Part shown: piece after piece, positions 5,457 to 9,276 of the stretch
Position numbering within the stretch: position 1 is the stretch's first letter
How the letters are laid out: every line of letters begins with the position of its first letter
Assembly (NCBI GenBank): GCA_019090405.1
Contig: JAHRVZ010000390.1
Location: 1-9,276 of the forward strand
DNA: 9,276 nt
Source: Paracoccaceae bacterium
GTDB taxonomy: Bacteria; Pseudomonadota; Alphaproteobacteria; Rhodobacterales; Rhodobacteraceae
Direction: 5' to 3'
Made by a program: the position numbers and the translations under genes
Notes under the pieces: generated by a model
What the model was told of the DNA's origin: nothing
The model's database searches: none
What the model saw: the letters and a program-made list of their open reading frames with translations, nothing else

Positions 5457-5861
5457 TCAGGCTTGCTCAAGCTCGATCAGGCAGCCGTTGAAATCCTTGG
5501 GATGCAGAAACAGCACCGGTTTACCATGTGCTCCGATCTTGGGATCGCCAGTGCCCAGAACCCTTGCGCCGGTATTCACCAACTGGTCACGCGCGGCCAG
5601 AATATCATCAACTTCATAGCAGATATGGTGCATCCCCCCGGACGGGTTTTTCTCCAGGAACGCAGCAATCGGGCTATTTTCACCCAAAGGATACAAAAGT
5701 TCAATCTTGGTATTGGGCAAGTCGATAAAGACCACAGTCACCCCATGATCCGGCTCATCCTGAGGCGCACCGACCTTGGCGCCCAGAGCTGTGCGATACT
5801 GTTCAGAAGCGGCGACCAGATCCGGTACTGCGATGGCTACGTGATTCAGACGTCCAATCAT
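5457..5861 (-). CDS. mce: Methylmalonyl-CoA epimerase
   Basis: This enzyme interconverts (2S)- and (2R)-methylmalonyl-CoA, linking propionyl-CoA carboxylase to methylmalonyl-CoA mutase and so to succinyl-CoA. The 134-residue protein is a vicinal-oxygen-chelate fold with two beta-alpha-beta-beta-beta repeats. Diagnostic stretches are LNHVAIAVPDL (5-15, metal ligand His7), NTKIELLYPLGE (50-61), GGMHHICYEVDDI (75-87, with the ligand His at 78 or 79) and KIGAHGKPVLFLHPKD (108-123), ending in IELEQA with ligand Glu130. The C-terminal half closely resembles the human enzyme as I remember it. The frame is open up to 5930, but MIGRLNHVAIAV at 5861 matches family N-termini and has GGAG upstream, so I set the start there. 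Cytosolic; cotranscribed with DUF1467. Confidence 0.93.
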   Translation of the reverse strand: MIGRLNHVAIAVPDLVAASEQYRTALGAKVGAPQDEPDHGVTVVFIDLPNTKIELLYPLGENSPIAAFLEKNPSGGMHHICYEVDDILAARDQLVNTGARVLGTGDPKIGAHGKPVLFLHPKDFNGCLIELEQA

Positions 5862-5952
5862 GGCTATTCTCCAATGGCTTTTCAGGCCGGTTATGCGATG
5901 AGCACGGCTCAAGAGCAACCTGTCCAACACAATTCGTAGTTTTGTCGCGGCG

Positions 5953-5967
5953 TTAACCCGCTGTTAG
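5953..5967. promoter_or_regulatory. CtrA-like binding site upstream of the response regulator
   Basis: TTAA, seven bases, TTAG lies 43 bp before the ATG at 6011. The alphaproteobacterial CtrA consensus is TTAA-N7-TTAA, so this differs by one base. CtrA controls cell cycle, motility and gene-transfer-agent genes in this group. A single one-mismatch site is suggestive only. Confidence 0.35.
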
Positions 5968-6010
5968 CCAACTGGGCCTAGCGTTGAGCTATCTGCTAGG
6001 AGGACCACGC

Positions 6011-6730
6011 ATGGACGATTCGGACCCGTTCGCCACCAATCACACAACGACCACGCCAAACCGGCCTTTGTTGGGACTAACCATAATGGTTGTCGAAGAC
6101 AGCCGCTTTGCCTGCGAAGCCATGCGCCTTTTATGTTTGCGCAGCGGCGCCCGAATAAGGCGGGCAGACTGCCTGCGCTCAGCACGACGACATTTACAGG
6201 TCTATCGCCCCTCTGTTGCAGTCATTGATCTGGGCTTGCCCGATGGCTCTGGCATTGATCTTATTGAAGAACTGTCAATCGCCACCCCCCGTATCGAGGT
6301 AATATTGGGGACATCCGGTGACGATTTTGCCGAAAACCTGGCCATCGCTGCCGGGGCGGATGGGTTTCTGGCAAAACCGCTGACATCTCTTGCCAGTTTT
6401 CAAGAGGCCGTGCTGTCGCGTCTGCCTCTGGGTCGTCGACCTTCGGGTCTTCGTACTGTTTCGGATGAAACGATCGTGCCTGATCCAATGGCGTACCAGG
6501 ATGATATGGCCCATATGGCCGAAATGCTGAACTCAGGTGTTGATGAAAAGACATTGGATTATGTCGCCCAGTTTATTGGCGGTGTCGCACGCAGTGCCGA
6601 TGACACTGTTCTGGCGCAGGCGGCTTTTGATCTTGCAAACGCGCGTGCTGTGGGGGCACCGCTGAACAACAATGCCGCGCGGATTGCGGGGCTGGTTCAG
6701 GACCGTTTGCAACACAAACAGGTGGTATAG
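6011..6730 (+). CDS. Response regulator with a receiver domain and an unrecognised helical C-terminus
   Basis: This 239-residue protein has a disordered Thr/Asn-rich start (1-20). A CheY-like receiver follows (about 23-138): LTIMVVEDS with acidic pocket Glu29-Asp30, phospho-acceptor Asp73 in VIDLGLPDGSG, GTSGDD with the switch Thr/Ser at 101-102, and Lys122 in AKP. All canonical residues are intact, so it should accept a phosphate from a histidine kinase or phosphotransferase. Residues 150-239 look helical and match no output domain I know: no DNA-binding helix-turn-helix, GGDEF, EAL, HD or conserved His. No kinase gene adjoins it. TAGGAGG at 5997-6003, 7 nt before 6011, fixes the start over an in-frame ATG at 5984. 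A CtrA-like box lies upstream and a tiny ORF follows. Confidence 0.88.
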   Translation: MDDSDPFATNHTTTTPNRPLLGLTIMVVEDSRFACEAMRLLCLRSGARIRRADCLRSARRHLQVYRPSVAVIDLGLPDGSGIDLIEELSIATPRIEVILGTSGDDFAENLAIAAGADGFLAKPLTSLASFQEAVLSRLPLGRRPSGLRTVSDETIVPDPMAYQDDMAHMAEMLNSGVDEKTLDYVAQFIGGVARSADDTVLAQAAFDLANARAVGAPLNNNAARIAGLVQDRLQHKQVV

Positions 6731-6734
6731 CGCT

Positions 6735-6893
6735 ATGTGGCAACATTTTCTGCTCGCGCCTTTGGTGGTGCTTTTCGTGTTATATATTCAGTCACGAATT
6801 TCATATCGTCGAATCCAGCGCAATCGCCGTGGAATCCGAGACGACATGGTACTAGGGCCAAGCGTAGCGAACCCGTCCAGACGACGAAAGTGA
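6735..6893 (+). CDS. Possible 52-residue single-pass membrane protein
   Basis: This ORF starts 4 bp after the response-regulator stop and has AGGTGG about 9 nt upstream. It encodes WQHFLLAPLVVLFVLYI, a good single membrane segment, then a strongly basic tail (RRIQRNRRG ... PSRRRK) expected on the cytoplasmic side. Its stop is 8 bp from the end of the convergent GNAT gene. I know no family for it. The spacing and the membrane segment favour a real small gene cotranscribed with the regulator, but at this length a chance ORF cannot be excluded. Confidence 0.45.
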   Translation: MWQHFLLAPLVVLFVLYIQSRISYRRIQRNRRGIRDDMVLGPSVANPSRRRK

Positions 6894-6901
6894 AACTTGA
6901 C

Positions 6902-7618
6902 CTACCGCAGCGACGGGTCTGAGCTGACTCGCACCAATTGTGTCAGATCGCTCAGCCGCTCAAGTTGCTGTCCATTGGCGTTGAAATTTGACGGTGAAAG
7001 CCATGCCTTAAATGCCTCACTTAGGGCTGCCCATTCGCTGTCGATTGCGGCGAACCACGCCGTATCTCGATTGCGCCCCTTTACTACAAGAGCCTGCCTA
7101 AACACGCCCTCATAGCTAAAGCCCAACCGCTGAGCAGCGACGCGCGATGGTATATTCAGCGCATTGCATTTCCATTCATAGCGCCGATAACCGGCGTCAA
7201 ACGCCCACCCCATCATCAACGCCATTGTTTCAGTGGCCGCGCGGGTGCGTTGCAATTCTGGCGCGTAGTTAATGTTGCCGACCTCGATTGACCCGGCTTC
7301 GGGGGCCATCCGCAAATAGCTGGCGACACCACCATAATTGCCTGTTTCCAGATTTTTGACCGCATAGAAAAAGTGATCTTTGTTGGCCACTGTATCGCGG
7401 ACCCAACGATGGTATTGCGATGCCGATGCAAATGGCCCGTAAGGCATATAATCCCAAAGCGCATCATGCCCATCATAGGCGCGAAACAGCAAAGCCGCGT
7501 GTTTCTCGGCCGATAAAGGTTCCAGTCGCGCGTATCTTCCTTGCAATATTTCACCGCTAGGAACGGCAGGAGCGGTCCAATCAGGAACGCGATTACCTAT
7601 GGGGCTGGATTTTGTCAT
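6902..7618 (-). CDS. GNAT family N-acetyltransferase (RimJ/RimL-type)
   Basis: This 238-residue protein is of the size of the RimJ/RimL-like GNAT subgroup. The N-terminal substrate half carries RYARLEPLSAEKHAALLF (28-45) and DALWDYMPYGPF (52-63). The acetyl-CoA half has the beta-4 strand IEVGNINYAPELQRTRAATE (111-130), where QRTRAATE replaces the classical Q/RxxGxG/A loop as usual in this subgroup. It is followed by YEWKCNALNIPSRVAAQRLG (147-166) and FSYEGVFRQALVVKGRNRDT. This subgroup includes protein N-terminal and small-molecule acetyltransferases; the acceptor cannot be told from sequence. AGGA lies about 8 nt before the ATG at 7616-7618. Cytosolic. It lies 45 bp downstream of the DUF1501 gene in the same direction and may be a trailing operon member. 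Confidence 0.87.
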   Translation of the reverse strand: MTKSSPIGNRVPDWTAPAVPSGEILQGRYARLEPLSAEKHAALLFRAYDGHDALWDYMPYGPFASASQYHRWVRDTVANKDHFFYAVKNLETGNYGGVASYLRMAPEAGSIEVGNINYAPELQRTRAATETMALMMGWAFDAGYRRYEWKCNALNIPSRVAAQRLGFSYEGVFRQALVVKGRNRDTAWFAAIDSEWAALSEAFKAWLSPSNFNANGQQLERLSDLTQLVRVSSDPSLR

Positions 7619-7663
7619 AGCCGTATCCTAATGCCTTCGCCCAACCGCGCCAAGCCCCCGTTA

Positions 7664-8884
7664 TTACAACAGCAAACCAGGATCATCACCCATTTGCAAA
7701 CCGGGAAACACCCGCCCTTCAAGGGCAGCTATATCCACTCCGGTCAACCCGCGCATCAGCCAGGCTGCAGCGGCACGCACGTCGCTGGTGGGCATCAGGT
7801 CGCGGCGGTCAAAAAGATCAGCCTCGGCCAGCCCCGGCCAGTCGCCATAGACCCGGCCACCCCGGATCGCCCCGCCTGCAAGCACCATCGCGCCACCAGT
7901 ACCGTGATCCGTCCCGCCAGTGCCGTTCACGCGCACCGTGCGGCCAAATTCGGTCATCGCCACAATGGCGGTTTTTTGCCATACTGCGGCGCCCAACTCG
8001 GTCTGCAATGTCAGGATCGTATCGGCCAGCCGATTAAGAGCGGGCACCAACGTGCGCCCCTGTTTGCTATGCGTATCCCAGCCATTGACCGAAAAAGAGG
8101 CAACCCGCGTATCCCCGCGCAATTGCTCAGCCGCGAATTCAGCCACTTTGACATGCGCTTTGCCGCGACTGACAGCCGGAACCGACATTTGCATTTCGCC
8201 GTCGCGGTTTTGCATCATCCCAACCTCGTCGCTGCCCTTTGACAACAACAATGCCTCGGCCAAAGCCGCCTGAAATTCCGGGTCATCCCGCATGACCAGT
8301 TCTGCCAGGCTTACTGTCTGAGGTGTCATCACCAGGTCAGAATCCGGCGACCACTCGGCCACTTGCGCAGCACCGGACAACACCTGCATATCGCCATGCC
8401 CAATGGCAAAAGCCGTGTGTGTTTCGACCCCGGAAAGGTTTTGCAGCATTCGGTTCAACCACCCATCGCGCGCGCCCTCTAACGTCGACGTCCCCGCTTC
8501 GAGAAGATCCTGACCGTCGAAATGGCTGCGCTTGTTGCGATAGGGGGTTGATGCTGCGTGAACGAACCCCAATTGTTGCTGCCGCCAAAGTGGCATCAAC
8601 GGTGCGAGCGCCGGATGCAGCGCAAAGAACCCATCCAGATCAAATGCACCCTTGGCCGAACCCGCCCCAAGCGCCCCGCGCATTTCGGAAAATTCAGGCG
8701 AACCATAGGGTTGCACCACATCCAACCCATCCATGCCACCGCGCAAAATGATCACCACCAGCCGCGTGTCCCAGGGAGCGGCGGCAAAACTTAGCGGTGT
8801 CAACAGCGGGCTGGCGGCCAGTGAACACCCGATCAGGGTGGAACGGGCTAACAAAGATCGGCGCGAAAGTTCATGTCTCATCAT
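7664..8884 (-). CDS. DUF1501 family Tat-exported protein
   Basis: This 406-residue protein starts with LSRRSLLARS (6-15), a twin-arginine motif, then a hydrophobic stretch and a likely cleavage near LSFAAA (31-36), so it should be folded in the cytoplasm and exported to the periplasm. The mature part has the DUF1501 marks: VVIILRGGMDGLDVVQPYG (43-61), NGWDTHSKQG, MTEFGRTV (from 310), GTDHGTGG (324-331) and GGRVYGDWPGL. The family belongs to the alkaline-phosphatase/sulfatase-like superfamily; its substrate is unknown. The frame is open to 8968, but an ATG at 8884 with AGGGGG just upstream sits 7 bp after the DUF1800 stop and directly precedes the Tat motif, so I start there; the ATG at 8881 is equally possible. 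It is paired with DUF1800 as is usual. Confidence 0.9.
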   Translation of the reverse strand: MMRHELSRRSLLARSTLIGCSLAASPLLTPLSFAAAPWDTRLVVIILRGGMDGLDVVQPYGSPEFSEMRGALGAGSAKGAFDLDGFFALHPALAPLMPLWRQQQLGFVHAASTPYRNKRSHFDGQDLLEAGTSTLEGARDGWLNRMLQNLSGVETHTAFAIGHGDMQVLSGAAQVAEWSPDSDLVMTPQTVSLAELVMRDDPEFQAALAEALLLSKGSDEVGMMQNRDGEMQMSVPAVSRGKAHVKVAEFAAEQLRGDTRVASFSVNGWDTHSKQGRTLVPALNRLADTILTLQTELGAAVWQKTAIVAMTEFGRTVRVNGTGGTDHGTGGAMVLAGGAIRGGRVYGDWPGLAEADLFDRRDLMPTSDVRAAAAWLMRGLTGVDIAALEGRVFPGLQMGDDPGLLL

Positions 8885-8891
8885 TTTCCCC

Positions 8892-9173
8892 CTAACGCCG
8901 CTGAAACGCGGGCGACGCAAGAACCAGCCCAATCGCATCGGCGCGACTTTCGGCTGATGCGGCCACAAATTGCACGGTTTCGGGTGCCTGTGCGCCTAAT
9001 GCGTCCACTACGAATTGCCGCGGGTCCGGTAAATCCGGGCGCAACACCTGCGGAACCGACATCGCCCAGCGCAATCGTGCAGATACTCCTTGCGGTGTGA
9101 TCCACGCCACGTCTTCCTCGGGCCAACCATCCGGCCCCTGAGGTTTCTGCCAGTTCTGCCCCATCAACCTCAT
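8892..9173 (-). pseudogene. C-terminal fragment of a DUF1800 protein, out of frame with its upstream part
   Basis: These 93 residues (MRLMGQNWQKPQGPDGW ... SPAFQRR) match the expected end of DUF1800 proteins: the LMGQ-x-W and GPDGWPEE segment, WITPQGVSARLRWAM, and a closing VLASPAFQRR. The family is normally several hundred residues long, so this is only the tail. The preceding DUF1800-like sequence reads in another frame (9170-9276) and stops with TGA at 9170-9172, overlapping the ATG at 9171-9173 as ATGA. A one-base loss near 9173 or a sequencing error would explain it. A translationally coupled split gene is less likely but possible. DUF1501 starts 7 bp downstream. Confidence 0.65.
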
Positions 9174-9276
9174 CGGTGACGCCAGTTTTGGTTCAGGCCT
9201 TTGACCTTTAGCTTTTTCACAGCGTCGGTTGAAACCGACAAAGCACGCAGCGACGAGCCGATGAAATCCACGGGTG
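9170..9276 (-). pseudogene. Upstream DUF1800 fragment ending in a premature stop, cut by the window edge
   Basis: Read on the minus strand from 9274, the frame gives 34 residues beginning PVDFIGSSLRALSVSTDAVK, then a stop at 9170-9172. The DFIGSSLRAL segment is what DUF1800 proteins have shortly before the LMGQ-x-W segment, so this is the same gene in a different frame. Joining the frames after WRHR would give a normal-looking protein if one base were restored near 9173. The gene continues past the window edge, so the state of the rest is unknown. Confidence 0.6.

Noticed and set aside
5346..5939. 197-residue plus-strand open frame
   Set aside because: It lies opposite DUF1467 and methylmalonyl-CoA epimerase, both of which have clear family motifs; its translation shows no domain.
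7541..8242. 233-residue plus-strand open frame
   Set aside because: It is antisense to the GNAT start and DUF1501. Its His/Pro/Arg-rich composition is typical of the strand opposite a GC-rich gene.
8323..8751. 142-residue plus-strand open frame
   Set aside because: It is antisense to DUF1501 and low in complexity (Arg/Pro/Ala/Thr), as expected of a shadow frame.

Overview
The window looks like ordinary chromosomal DNA from an alphaproteobacterium of the Rhodobacterales (Roseobacter group). The basis is the protein set: a DUF1467 / methylmalonyl-CoA epimerase pair, a DUF6455 four-cysteine protein, a nitroreductase / EI24 pair, a class II histone-deacetylase-like amidohydrolase and a DUF1800-DUF1501 pair. 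The regulatory words seen (an FnrL-type box and a CtrA-like box) fit the same group. I see no rRNA or tRNA gene, CRISPR array, insertion sequence or prophage.

Layout from left to right. Bases 1-93 hold a near-perfect 40-bp palindrome. Three minus-strand genes follow: a DUF805 membrane protein (94-612), a BKACE beta-keto-acid cleavage enzyme (683-1525) and a DUF6455 protein (1597-1863). A divergent intergenic region (1864-2075) carries a strong FNR-type box and a small hairpin. Two plus-strand genes come next: a short unrecognised protein (2076-2318) and the deacetylase-like enzyme (2410-3513). A gap of about 290 bp (3514-3804) carries several inverted repeats and shares sequence words with the left-edge palindrome. 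A nitroreductase (3805-4383) overlaps an EI24/CysZ-like membrane protein (4380-5084). The convergent gap after it has two perfect DnaA-box 9-mers. Then come DUF1467 (5169-5432) and methylmalonyl-CoA epimerase (5457-5861) on the minus strand. Divergent from these is a response regulator with no recognisable output domain (6011-6730), followed at once by a tiny membrane-protein ORF (6735-6893). The right part is on the minus strand: a GNAT acetyltransferase (6902-7618), a Tat-exported DUF1501 protein (7664-8884) and the end of a DUF1800 gene that is broken into two frames close to the window edge.

How the genes work together. Methylmalonyl-CoA epimerase belongs to propionyl-CoA breakdown, and BKACE enzymes cut beta-keto acids with acetyl-CoA, so both feed acyl-CoA metabolism, though from separate loci. 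The DUF6455-BKACE pair may be switched on at low oxygen: the FNR-type box sits where a class II activator would sit for a promoter reading leftward into DUF6455. DUF1800 and DUF1501 are a familiar export-linked pair of unknown function. The window does not show an obvious new multi-gene system. The most unusual items are the regulatory sequence words, the split DUF1800 gene and the response regulator's unknown C-terminal domain.
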